From Adineta ricciae (lineage: Eukaryota; Rotifera; Eurotatoria; Adinetida; Adinetidae): a DNA stretch of 64,000 nt. Shown piece by piece: positions 33,937 through 43,987 of this stretch. Positions within the stretch are counted from its first letter, which is position 1. The number at the start of each line of letters is the position of its first letter. The stretch covers positions 182,890-246,889 of the forward strand of contig CAJNOJ010000158.1 in NCBI GenBank assembly GCA_905250025.1, in the 5' to 3' direction. The translations under genes were made by a program, and so were the position numbers. The notes under the pieces were generated by a model. That model was not told the DNA's origin, made no database searches, and worked only from the letters and a program-made list of their open reading frames with translations.

Positions 33937-36900
33937 ATGGACTACTCGAAAACTCAGCGAAGTCATACATCCAGATCCTCAACAGCAAATAATACCATCG
34001 ACTGGATCATCCAACAATGTGAAAAGGTGACATTACACCGCGATATTATCTCCTTAATAGTAAAAAGACTCAATCGTATAAAAATTATAATAAAAGAAAA
34101 GAGCGATGTTGATGGGAAGATCGTGGAACATGTTCTGGTTGAACTACACCGTACATGTACTGCTTTTAAGGAATTTTTGCAGCAAGAAGACGTTATCTAT
34201 CGGTCAAGCGGCAAGAAGCTTGATAATGCAGCAAAAAAATATATAGACACGTTCCTTAACAATATTCTTTCACGTTTGGTAAAACAGGAAGTCGATCTCA
34301 CTCAAGATCATCAAGCGAAAATTCAAATTTATAGTGAGGCTATTTCTGAACAACAGGCCATCAAACATACGACTTTGGATGAAGAAATTAGAAAACGAAT
34401 TCGAGAAGCGGGAGACAAAATGAAGATAAATGCACAAAAACGACTTCTTCATTTAACAAAGCAGTACTCACACATTACTGGGCCATATTTAACTCGGTGT
34501 TTTGAGTTGTACAGCACCATTGTAATTAATGGGCTAGATGCTCAAGTAACTGGTGAAGTGGCACAGAATTATTATGAAATTTCATCTTATCAGAGAAATA
34601 AGTTTGAATGTGCGTGGAAATCATTCAAAATGCCGCTTAAATACATGCCAATCCAACTTCGAATCGATTCCTCTACTTCGTTTGAACGAAACGCTGCTCG
34701 ACAGATGGTTATGACTGATCATCACGATTTGAGGACGTTGTTGTTCAAAGAGGCGCCAGTAGGTACTTGGCGGCAACGCCTTTTAGTAGCACCTTATATG
34801 CCTTCAATGCTCGAACGAGATCGTCTCAGTGACAACAGCAAAAGTCAATCGGCAGCTCTCGAAGATGTTTTACAACAGCATCGCTGGATTGTGATGCTGG
34901 GTGATCCTGGTAGTGGTAAAACAAGTTTCGTCCAGTGGTTGTGCACTAAATACATTCGAGCTGCTGAGAACGTTCAAGAGAATTTTGAATTTGGTCCTTT
35001 TAGAATGCCCATTGTTATTCGAATTGGTGAATTTGCTGATGCTCTGCGGAAAAAGCAGAACTTGACACTTTTCGAACATATCGGCGAGCACAAATGGTTC
35101 GGAAGATCAATGTTGTCGAGAGTTGACAGTTCAAAGATTTCCGAAAGAGAATTAGCTATGGTTTTACAAGATTATGTGAGAGAAGGACACGCTCTAATTA
35201 TTTTAGACGGTCTAGACGAAATTGTGGTTTCTCAGGAACGTATGCGACTTGTCAATCTTGTTGAAACATTTGTTGAGACATACGTACAAACACCATCTCA
35301 CAGAGCAGTTTTGGATGACTGTTTCCAAGTTGAAATCTTAGACGAACCGGGTCAGCTGGGTGGCAATCAACTTATTGTAACGAGCCGCATTGTGGGTTAT
35401 CATGCGGCTCCACTAGGTGGTCGATTTGCTCATTATATAATCGAGAAGCTAGATACTGAGCGTATAAGTGGCTTCATAGACAATTGGTTCAAGACAGTTC
35501 ATGCTGAAATGATTCGAGTAATCAGAAAAGTAGATACATCCGTTCATATATCAAACAATAAATGGGAAGGGCAAGCAAAATTTCTTAAAGTTGAATTAAG
35601 TAATCCGGATCAAATTGGTTTAAAAGAGCTGTCCTCGAATCCTTGTCTGCTTTCGTTTATATGTAGTATTGCCTTTAGTTCTAAAGAATCATCTCTGCCC
35701 TCGCAACGTATCTTACTGTACGAAAAGACGGTCAATGCAATGTTAGATTCGTGGAAGAATAAAGAAACAAATGATACAACTATTCAAGGATCTAAAGTAA
35801 TTCGAATATTTTGTGACATTGCATGGTACATACACATGAATTCAGCTGCTGGATTGATTGAAGAGAACCGGTTAAAAGAACTTTGCGTTCGATCTCTGCA
35901 AGTATATGAAGGAAAGAAGGCTCCAACAGCTGCTGATGAGCTGCGTGTCGAAAAGGATGCAGAAGATTTCGTACAGATAGTCCGTAGAGACGTTGGTGTT
36001 CTAGCGGAGCGCGGCGAATCTTTCTACGGGTTTCTTCACCTTACATTTCAAGAATACTTTGTTTGTCTCGATCTTACGAATGTCACAAAGCAAAGACATA
36101 GCATTATCTCGCCTGACGGCAAGGTACTCGATGATGTTCAGGTACTTATACATTCACTCCATCGCCATATGAATGATCCTAGGTTCCGCGTACCAATTGC
36201 TCTCGCTTTTGGACGACTAAGTTCGAAATGGAAAAAGAAGCCAGAGACGTTGGATCGCTTATGCTATGAATTTTTAAAAACTGACTCAACATCGTTCTTT
36301 CCAATCAACGCATTATTCGTAATAAACAATCTAAGTGATTTCGTCCAACGACCATCATTAGATGTTCTCATTATAGCTTTGAATCAACTATTGAAGATTG
36401 CTACTAAAGAAAAATGGGCTAATACGAATCCTGCACTTCATTCGCAGATAAAAGACGCCATACACAAGTTACCAGACAATGATATCTCTAAATGGGTGCG
36501 ATCAATACTTGCCACAAGTCACAACCAATTCAATCACTCAATACCTACTCTCTGTAGTTTGTTAGTGAGACAAAGTGAGGATTCGTTTGAAATTCGAGGA
36601 ATCGATGCATCCACTTGCGAATCGCTCATTTCATTTCTGAAATACGATGATGAGGACAATAACTTTGCCATCGATATGATTCTGATGCAAATTGCTTACA
36701 AAAATCATCGTTTACTACCAACTATTCCAACAGGTCTTAAAGCACTCTTAATACGTGAAAAAGTCGATTTCGCAACAATTCATCCATCCATTTTGGCTGT
36801 CATTATTATAATCTATGGTGGGCTGAAGCGATATGAAGATACAGTCATGTTTGATGTATCCCGAATGTACCGAGAATCGAACTTTCTAACACCGCTGCTG

Positions 36901-39900
36901 ATCGGATATTTCAGTACTAAAAATCAAACACATGATTCAAAAATAGTCTTTATAGAACGACAATGTGTAAGCTGTTTATCAACGGTTATCAACAGCGACA
37001 ATCAAATGAAAGCCGTAGATGCACTTGTCACTATGCTTTGCTTATTTGGAGTAAGCAAATTATGGACATTATCGAGTCTTTCGTCGACAACTGTTTTCTC
37101 GGCAGCACTAGTCAAGCTGAAACGTACTTCAATGATCCTCCGACAGTTTTACATGCAATCAAGCACTCAAGTAGCAGCGGATGTGCTAACAACTTCTGTG
37201 AACGACCATTTATCAAACGAATGTAATTCAAAACCTAAGAATAATCAATCGAAAGCAACAGATGTAATAGCGTATACTAAAGCAATGACTTCTGCTCTTG
37301 CACGTTTACGATCTTCTAAGAAATCCATAATTGTACTGAGCAAAAATGAAGAACATGGACTTACGTTTCCTTTACCCAAGTTATTACGAGATCAGGCGAT
37401 ATTTGAACAATTACTTCGAAAGAATATGACACTTTCATCTAACCAGTTATCATGTAAGACTCTTCCAGAATTTGCTCGTCTCTTTTGGATTTTGAACGAC
37501 GATGAGACTACTGATACTCAATATCGAATGGCTGTTGCAGCCGATACTATTCCGACTTTTTTATTAGTCCATAGCAATAGTGATCCGATTTTTGCACTGA
37601 CATTTGTTGCTGATCATCTTAGACCACTCTATTGTCATCTCTTAGAACAATATCAGATCATTCTGAACAATTCATCAACTGAATCGTCTAAAAAACAACC
37701 ATTTCTCTTATTCCAACACATCCTGATACAATCTATAATGGAACTATCAGAGTCTTCCTGTAAGCGACTCTCTCTAACATTAGCATTATGTGCTATGCTG
37801 CCTGTTCTTCGTATGAATCGTCTTGAAAACGTTGCAATAGGTCTAGCGTCTAAATTGAACACGGATAACAATTACAGAGCTATGATCGAATACACAAAAC
37901 AAAGGCCGGTAGATTCAAATACAGGTGAATATACTGATGGGTTGGGGGATTTTCCCTCACCGCCGGAGGATTACGAGATTGCGTACAATCATCAAAAGAC
38001 TATTCGTATGTGTATTGAAGAAGAAAGACAACGTCTTCAAGTTGCAATGAGACTTCTCAATGAGAAGAACAAGGAAGTAAATGCAAACTCACAATTATAT
38101 TCAGCTTCTGTTTCTTTATCCTATTTGTGTTGGTTTTCCGGTGATACGGAATTATCTCGTTTGTTTGCAGAATCTTTAAATGCTGTGGACTGCATCACCG
38201 ATCCGTTGCTTCGTTTTGATGCTTTGTGTGCATTGGGTGTCAGTCCACAAGGATGGACGACTTCTTATCGATTGAAAAATGGTCGTACTTTGATGGAAGA
38301 ACTTGAAAAGCAACTAGTAAAAATAACTTCTGATTTACATTGTACCCTTCATGCGGCTGTATTACTACGTTGCTGTTCATCTCGTTTGCAAAAGGAAATG
38401 ATTGAAAAGAGTTTACGAGATCTTCTGAAAAAAGTAACGAAAGCAGATCAAGCTGACCAATTAGTCATTAACTCTGCACTCTTCGGTATCTTACGCTCTG
38501 ATCCTCTGGTAGCGACACATTTAATCCAGTTTCTTCAAAAGTCCAAATTACCCATGTATGACATCTGCAAAGAATTATTTCAGTCGAAATCGTCCATTTT
38601 TCAGCGATTTTTCGCAAACCAGAACTTCATCAATAATACATTATTAGCATCAATGTTCATCGTCGAATTAACAAGCGAGACACATCTGATTCTCGAATGG
38701 CTCAACTCAACTGAAATACGTCCATCAATCGATCCGTCGCTCAAGACAACGGGCAATATTAATGAAAAGATCATTTTAATTCATGATAATCTTACATTAT
38801 CTCAAGCCATTTCCATCAATCGTATGATGCAGCCCATTGGTCAGTCACCAAATAAGCAAGATATTGCAAATATAAAGTGTTTAGTTTCTCAACTGCACTC
38901 TGTGTCTATGCTGGAATTGGAAGCGCGAGAAATTGCCGAAAGTTGGCTTAATCTTGAAGTAAATCCCACTCTAAACGTTTTCGCGTGGCATGCAGCTTTA
39001 TTATTATTGAAATCAAATTATTGGAGTCCTAGGGCGGTCCGTATTGCGGCTGATCTTTTACTATGTGAACAGGATAGATTTCGACAAAGAGCAGAGAGCG
39101 TTTTTCTCCTGAACAATAATGATCATATTCAAACTAGTACTCAACTGACGTTAGAGGTTATATTGCAACTGCATGAGTATGGGTCATTGTTGTGCAGGAA
39201 ATCAGCATATGCTGCATTAATGCTTTTAAGAAAGCACGAGCATATCGAAATTGATCAGCGATCTCATTTGGATGCACTTCTATATCTAGAGAAGCAACGT
39301 ATTCTACTAACCAACAACAAAACGCTCTCTAATGCTGAACAAAGACTTCCTTCACCTCTAAATGAAATATTTGATAATTGCATCAGAACAAATAATACGG
39401 AGTTCTCATTTATTAAGACAACAGTGAAACATTTCTCATCAGATGTTATTGAATATGTAGTTGAACTAATCGAAGATGGCTTCAATAAGTTCTGGAAAAA
39501 TGAGATTAGTCGACAAAACATTCAACAACGTGAACTTCGAGAAAAATTTATTGAACGCGTATTACTTTCTCTGCATTGTATTTTAAATAACTCAAAATGC
39601 GGCACATCTAAACTAGTGGAATCTCTAGCAGATCTAATAAGCAATAACTCATCAGATCTCATCAGAAAAGCTGCCATCTTCACTTTGGGCTTTAGCAAGA
39701 ATGAAGACACTCTGTCCATTATATTTACTATCATCGAATTAGTTGCTAGAGACTTGTCTGATACTTCACACGGTTATTCCGATGAGTTAATTAGTACTGC
39801 CATTCGATCTTACTGTTACAATGCATCAACTGTAGGTTATGATGTTTCTCCGAATGGCGAAATAGAAACATTGCAAAGATTACTCGATCATCCGTCTGTC

Positions 39901-40875
39901 ATTGTTTCTACTGCAACAATCTATGGTCTAGGTCGTATACTTGATGTTGATGCATTAATGAAAATACTAAGTTCGAATTGTATTCAGTGTTATAAGGCAT
40001 TTATCGCAGGAACATCCGATTCATTTTTGCACTCAGCTTCTACTCGCTGTGTGAAGGCAGCAGCAGCACTTATTGAACAACATCCTGATCTATTACCAAT
40101 ACTTATACAAGAACTCTACGAACACATTCGTTACTTTACGGATGTGATTTTCAATGATGTCAGCGTAGAATATTTATACAACTATAGTTATCCTCACTAC
40201 GCCAATGTGGCTGCTGTGGTTGCTGAATCTATGCCTGCAGCATTTTGTACTGCTGTAAATGATTTTGTAAACGGCGAAAACCTAAAGCGTTCACTTTATT
40301 ACACTAGCAAACAACATCATTTTCCTCGCCGTGCTGCTTGTCTCACCGTTCTCTCTGTGTTTGGTGAACTTACTGCTGAGCTCTGCGAGATGTTAATTCG
40401 CGCTCTTCTCGATGATCCTTCTATACAAAACACGTGCTATCGTTGCTTATCTCGTATCCAATCAGTTAAAGATGAAAAGGTCATTGTCAAAATTAAAGAA
40501 TATTTACGTTCAAAATCAATGAATGCACGATATGTATCCTGCAAATTGCTACTTATCCTTTCTAGACTACCGAATACAATATCACTAGATAAAATACAAA
40601 AACTCTTTAACGATGTTATGCGCGATCCAGAATCCGATGAAGACCTCTGGTTAATTGTCGAACAAGATGATATCTTTTGCGGAAGCATATACTACAATGC
40701 TGGCAAGTTAAAGAATGTTGTTTACGCTTTGCTTGTCGATCATTTCATAAGTAGTGGTAAAACTGGAACAACGACGATGCAAAAAGAAGCCGCTACTCAG
40801 AGTATTCTACAACAGGACTTCATTGCATCTGAAAAAGCGGCCAGACTTGCTGCTTGTTTATTCAAATCAACTTAA
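33937..40875 (+). CDS. Giant NACHT NTPase with C-terminal HEAT-like repeats (NLR-like)
   Basis: 2312 aa in one uninterrupted exon; ATG at 33937. Residues 1-300 are helical with no named domain. The NACHT has Walker A GDPGSGKT (~322), Walker B LIILDGLDE (~420), a sensor-like IVTSRIVGY, and a winged-helix end at HLTFQEYF (~700), which is the classical NACHT/HetE signature. The remaining ~1500 residues are helical repeats resembling HEAT/ARM arrays (pairs of amphipathic helices, LDHPSVIVSTATIYGLG...). STAND NTPases with this layout act as ligand-gated oligomerising switches in immunity in animals, fungi and bacteria. A 7-kb intronless frame in a genome where neighbouring genes have many introns suggests retro- or horizontal origin. 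N-terminal effector unidentified. Confidence 0.88.
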   Translation: MDYSKTQRSHTSRSSTANNTIDWIIQQCEKVTLHRDIISLIVKRLNRIKIIIKEKSDVDGKIVEHVLVELHRTCTAFKEFLQQEDVIYRSSGKKLDNAAKKYIDTFLNNILSRLVKQEVDLTQDHQAKIQIYSEAISEQQAIKHTTLDEEIRKRIREAGDKMKINAQKRLLHLTKQYSHITGPYLTRCFELYSTIVINGLDAQVTGEVAQNYYEISSYQRNKFECAWKSFKMPLKYMPIQLRIDSSTSFERNAARQMVMTDHHDLRTLLFKEAPVGTWRQRLLVAPYMPSMLERDRLSDNSKSQSAALEDVLQQHRWIVMLGDPGSGKTSFVQWLCTKYIRAAENVQENFEFGPFRMPIVIRIGEFADALRKKQNLTLFEHIGEHKWFGRSMLSRVDSSKISERELAMVLQDYVREGHALIILDGLDEIVVSQERMRLVNLVETFVETYVQTPSHRAVLDDCFQVEILDEPGQLGGNQLIVTSRIVGYHAAPLGGRFAHYIIEKLDTERISGFIDNWFKTVHAEMIRVIRKVDTSVHISNNKWEGQAKFLKVELSNPDQIGLKELSSNPCLLSFICSIAFSSKESSLPSQRILLYEKTVNAMLDSWKNKETNDTTIQGSKVIRIFCDIAWYIHMNSAAGLIEENRLKELCVRSLQVYEGKKAPTAADELRVEKDAEDFVQIVRRDVGVLAERGESFYGFLHLTFQEYFVCLDLTNVTKQRHSIISPDGKVLDDVQVLIHSLHRHMNDPRFRVPIALAFGRLSSKWKKKPETLDRLCYEFLKTDSTSFFPINALFVINNLSDFVQRPSLDVLIIALNQLLKIATKEKWANTNPALHSQIKDAIHKLPDNDISKWVRSILATSHNQFNHSIPTLCSLLVRQSEDSFEIRGIDASTCESLISFLKYDDEDNNFAIDMILMQIAYKNHRLLPTIPTGLKALLIREKVDFATIHPSILAVIIIIYGGLKRYEDTVMFDVSRMYRESNFLTPLLIGYFSTKNQTHDSKIVFIERQCVSCLSTVINSDNQMKAVDALVTMLCLFGVSKLWTLSSLSSTTVFSAALVKLKRTSMILRQFYMQSSTQVAADVLTTSVNDHLSNECNSKPKNNQSKATDVIAYTKAMTSALARLRSSKKSIIVLSKNEEHGLTFPLPKLLRDQAIFEQLLRKNMTLSSNQLSCKTLPEFARLFWILNDDETTDTQYRMAVAADTIPTFLLVHSNSDPIFALTFVADHLRPLYCHLLEQYQIILNNSSTESSKKQPFLLFQHILIQSIMELSESSCKRLSLTLALCAMLPVLRMNRLENVAIGLASKLNTDNNYRAMIEYTKQRPVDSNTGEYTDGLGDFPSPPEDYEIAYNHQKTIRMCIEEERQRLQVAMRLLNEKNKEVNANSQLYSASVSLSYLCWFSGDTELSRLFAESLNAVDCITDPLLRFDALCALGVSPQGWTTSYRLKNGRTLMEELEKQLVKITSDLHCTLHAAVLLRCCSSRLQKEMIEKSLRDLLKKVTKADQADQLVINSALFGILRSDPLVATHLIQFLQKSKLPMYDICKELFQSKSSIFQRFFANQNFINNTLLASMFIVELTSETHLILEWLNSTEIRPSIDPSLKTTGNINEKIILIHDNLTLSQAISINRMMQPIGQSPNKQDIANIKCLVSQLHSVSMLELEAREIAESWLNLEVNPTLNVFAWHAALLLLKSNYWSPRAVRIAADLLLCEQDRFRQRAESVFLLNNNDHIQTSTQLTLEVILQLHEYGSLLCRKSAYAALMLLRKHEHIEIDQRSHLDALLYLEKQRILLTNNKTLSNAEQRLPSPLNEIFDNCIRTNNTEFSFIKTTVKHFSSDVIEYVVELIEDGFNKFWKNEISRQNIQQRELREKFIERVLLSLHCILNNSKCGTSKLVESLADLISNNSSDLIRKAAIFTLGFSKNEDTLSIIFTIIELVARDLSDTSHGYSDELISTAIRSYCYNASTVGYDVSPNGEIETLQRLLDHPSVIVSTATIYGLGRILDVDALMKILSSNCIQCYKAFIAGTSDSFLHSASTRCVKAAAALIEQHPDLLPILIQELYEHIRYFTDVIFNDVSVEYLYNYSYPHYANVAAVVAESMPAAFCTAVNDFVNGENLKRSLYYTSKQHHFPRRAACLTVLSVFGELTAELCEMLIRALLDDPSIQNTCYRCLSRIQSVKDEKVIVKIKEYLRSKSMNARYVSCKLLLILSRLPNTISLDKIQKLFNDVMRDPESDEDLWLIVEQDDIFCGSIYYNAGKLKNVVYALLVDHFISSGKTGTTTMQKEAATQSILQQDFIASEKAARLAACLFKST

Positions 40876-41308
40876 AAGATATTACATACTTAGAGATGAA
40901 CTCTGTTGGTTTTAATAGCATAACAATTTTCTGAAACGAAATCCGAGCACACGAGTACCACGAGATCAAGATAAAAAAAGTAATCCTAAAGAACGAAAAG
41001 TTGCTTCTCAGAGTATGCGTTCAATTATGAACTAATGTCTTCTAAACTAAATCAGTCCGGTGAGGATGAGGATGAGTAAGAGAGAAAATATTCACACTTA
41101 CATCTTTATCGAAGTGCATTTCTGCCTTTCGAACTGGAATCTCTGAAGTTTTAATTTCCTTCATTTTCGTTTTTATTCCTCATCTACAATATTGGGAAAT
41201 CAATCCCTTTATTCAATCACATTCGCATTTTCAAAATAATTTCCTTACAAAATCATTTAATTGAAACTATATAAAAACAACACAATAGTTTGATCGATAC
41301 GCCAGGGA

Positions 41309-42304
41309 TTAATCTTCTTCGCAAACTTGTTGATTATAAATTTCTGTTAATGTCATTGGTTCAATAATATTCTCACTACAAAAACCTAATTTGTTCGATA
41401 GTTTTCTCTAACTCTCAATATCCAATCTATTGAATTCATAATTAGCAATCAGTCGACCTTTCCGCAGTAGAGCTCGATCGACAATTGTTAAATCACAATT
41501 AAATGTAGCAATAATCTGTTGATGCATCGCATCACCTAATAACCCATCCGACCTACAAAAGAAATCTATGAAACATAATGAATATTCAGATGAAAACTTA
41601 CAAGTTAAGAAGATTCGCAACAGCTTGTGGTGATGATACTGTCGTTCCACTGCGATCTCTAATGATATTCTCTGCATCTTCACTGATCAAAATAGCATTT
41701 TCATATTCCATAAAAAATGGAAGAAATTCAGGAGATGAAATTTCTTTTGCCATATCAGGTGGTATGTAAATCAACGTTTTATCTTGGATTTCGTGAATAA
41801 GGTATCGAATATAATTTGTTCTACTTGATCCTGGAACGCCACGCAAAAGAACGATGCCTTCTGAGTCATTTGTATTGAGCTTTTTGAGAATTTTTTCGTG
41901 TAATGGTACAAATGCTTCACCATAGTGAAGAGCATAAGGTTAGTGATTAGTGGCTTTTGTATTGTAATTTCATTTGTATAATATCCAGATGCATTACGAC
42001 AAACCATTCGTAATGTGCACGTCCTCGCAGTGAAAACAGTCATTTCTTTGAACTGATTCGCCAAGTTTTCAACGAATGAATTATGCTTTGGTAAATGATA
42101 TATTTTGATTACTTGGCAAACGAGAAAATAATCATCCGAATGGTCTGATTTGAGTTTCTTTGGATTTTGAACATCATTTCTCAATTTTGATGCACTGAAT
42201 TCAATTATAATACCATTACCGAGGTCGATTGCACGATAAGAAACATAATTTTGTTTAGTTTTTTTTATTATATTTCCATACAACACGATCTTTGTCGAGA
42301 TCAT
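41309..42304 (-). pseudogene. Decayed bacterial-type AAA ATPase
   Basis: Order on the minus strand: N-terminal domain (42304 to ~41945), LHYGEAFVPLHEKIL, degenerate Walker A GVPGSSRTN, Walker B-like ILISEDAENII, then ANLLNL, a 49-bp GT-AG intron (41553-41601), SDGLLGDAMHQQIIATFN, LLRKGRLIANYEF and TLTEIYNQ. This motif order is that of a AAA family common in bacteria. Damage: a frameshift near 41940, Lys and Gly of Walker A replaced by Arg and Ser, and an in-frame TAG at 41408-41410 before the conserved tail. The acquired intron shows it was once domesticated. Confidence 0.7.
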
Positions 42305-42372
42305 GATCAAATTCATTGTGAAGATAATCGAGAATAGTCGTAACATAAAAACAAAGACTATTATCATCGGTT

Positions 42373-42552
42373 ATGCATTCCAAGATCTATGGATACATTC
42401 GATATTTACCAAGGAAGAGTCGAAGCGATGGTATCTTGTTGACCACTTTTGTTGGATCAAGCGAAGGAAAAACATTTGCAGCCACATTAGGACAAGTAAC
42501 GACATATGGTTCGTCATTTCTTTCTGTCATGTTAGACGATGAACAATTATGA
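42373..42552 (+). CDS. Short unrecognised frame, part of duplicated block
   Basis: 59 codons starting MHSKIYGYIRY and ending VMLDDEQL; the composition (GSSEGKTFAATLGQ) looks protein-like. The related block at 19817-19965 keeps the same start but diverges near the end. No homology recognised, and it may be a fragment of an older gene. Confidence 0.25.
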   Translation: MHSKIYGYIRYLPRKSRSDGILLTTFVGSSEGKTFAATLGQVTTYGSSFLSVMLDDEQL

Positions 42553-42970
42553 GAGAATGGCTGTTTTTATAGAATAACAACTGAAGCAGAAGTCTTCTTG
42601 CTCATTTTGTTGTGAAAGAACGTATGTTTTTATGCAAGTCTCTGGCAATACACTCACTATTACTCATACGCAAGGCAATAAGTAATGGCGATGGTGAAAT
42701 TACTAACATCTTGAGAATGAACATAGAGGCGTCTATATAAAAGAGTATTGCGACTGGAATAATTGTTCATGTATTTATGTTTCTCAACATTTTTCAGAAC
42801 TTTCCTCACCACGGTGATATTTCCTAGCCTCTTTTTTTGTTAAAATGCAAACAAGTCAGTAGAGTACCTATCCAAAGTTATACGATTATGTACATGCACA
42901 GAAATATCTGAGTTGGATAAAGATAGATGAATTTTTTATTCGTTTACAAATTCACGAAAGCTTCAGAAGA

Positions 42971-43300
42971 TTAATGACAAGCTGCTCCTAGCGAAACTCG
43001 AATACTGTTCATTTCTGTGTCAATGAAAACCAGATCATCTTTTCCATCTTGATTTAAATCAATAACTTTTAGTGATTGAAAACATTTACTATTGTTAATT
43101 CTATCCATATGAAATGACAAATAGTTTTTATCAAAAAATCCAATTTTGGTTCCGAGAAAGATTGTTACTGTTCCATTGCAATGCAACAGAGCTATATCGT
43201 CAATCTGATCGTTGTTGAAATTGATTCGACTAATTGATGTTGGAAAATCGCTCGTTAAGTAAATTTGCTGCGTAAAATTTCCTTTGAGGTACGCAAGTAA
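42971..43300 (-). CDS. 3' end of a second FG-GAP gene (5' cut at N)
   Basis: Near-identical to the last ~110 codons of the gene ending at 46841 (NFTQQIYLTSDFPTSISR, FNNDQIDDIALL, DLNQDGKDDLVF, stop after GAACH). The frame is cut at the N at 43301, where unrelated F-box sequence begins. It is the tail of another copy of the multi-module FG-GAP gene. Confidence 0.7.
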   Translation of the reverse strand, partial: LLAYLKGNFTQQIYLTSDFPTSISRINFNNDQIDDIALLHCNGTVTIFLGTKIGFFDKNYLSFHMDRINNSKCFQSLKVIDLNQDGKDDLVFIDTEMNSIRVSLGAACH

Positions 43301-43301
43301 N

Positions 43302-43950
43302 AAATAATCACCTTTGTCTTTCCTATGATCATGTGACTGAACTTGATTACCGATATGTACCTGATCAGCCACAAATTGCATCGCCTATTCGTCTCGTTAA
43401 TATCGACCATTTAACAGTTCGTTCTCCCGAATCAAATCGATTTTTATCTCATATTCCTCGATTAGACCAAATCATTTCATTGACAATTTACATCGATAGT
43501 AAAACTTACACTGAAGTTGAACTTCAATGTCTGATCAATCAAATGCCTCATCTTGCAACATTCAGCTTTTACACAGATTCATTATCGTTTATGAACAATG
43601 CTTTCTGTTACTTGGCTCACCCGAGAATTCGTCGACTAAATCTGCGTTGTTGCCATGATTGTTTTGATGTCGAACGTTGTGCTGCATTGTGGGATTCATC
43701 ACTAGGCAAACAATGCCAAATTCTGTGTATAAGCGTTGAAAAACCTATAGTCGTACATGAACTTATCAACAACATGAGAAATCTTCGTGCATTGACGGTT
43801 GAGTTTCAAGGTGATCGTCTTTGGGGAGCAAACGACGACAAAGTTGTTTATTGGCTGCACAAGCATTTGCCATCGGCATGCCTAATCAAAAGAGATTCTG
43901 TGTGCACTAAAAATATACATATTTGGATTGGATCAAACCGAAACATATGA
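43302..43950 (+). CDS. F-box/LRR-like protein, C-terminal part (5' cut at N)
   Basis: Colinear with 28520-29157 (LDYRYVPDQPQIASPI..., CFDVERCAALW, NIHIWIGS) at high identity with scattered substitutions. The F-box half is missing only because of the contig join at 43301. Convergent with the intact tandem-ART gene 37 bp downstream, exactly as in the other copy. Confidence 0.75.
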
Positions 43951-43987
43951 ACAGATTCCATTCGTGTTTATTTAACATATGTCGCTT

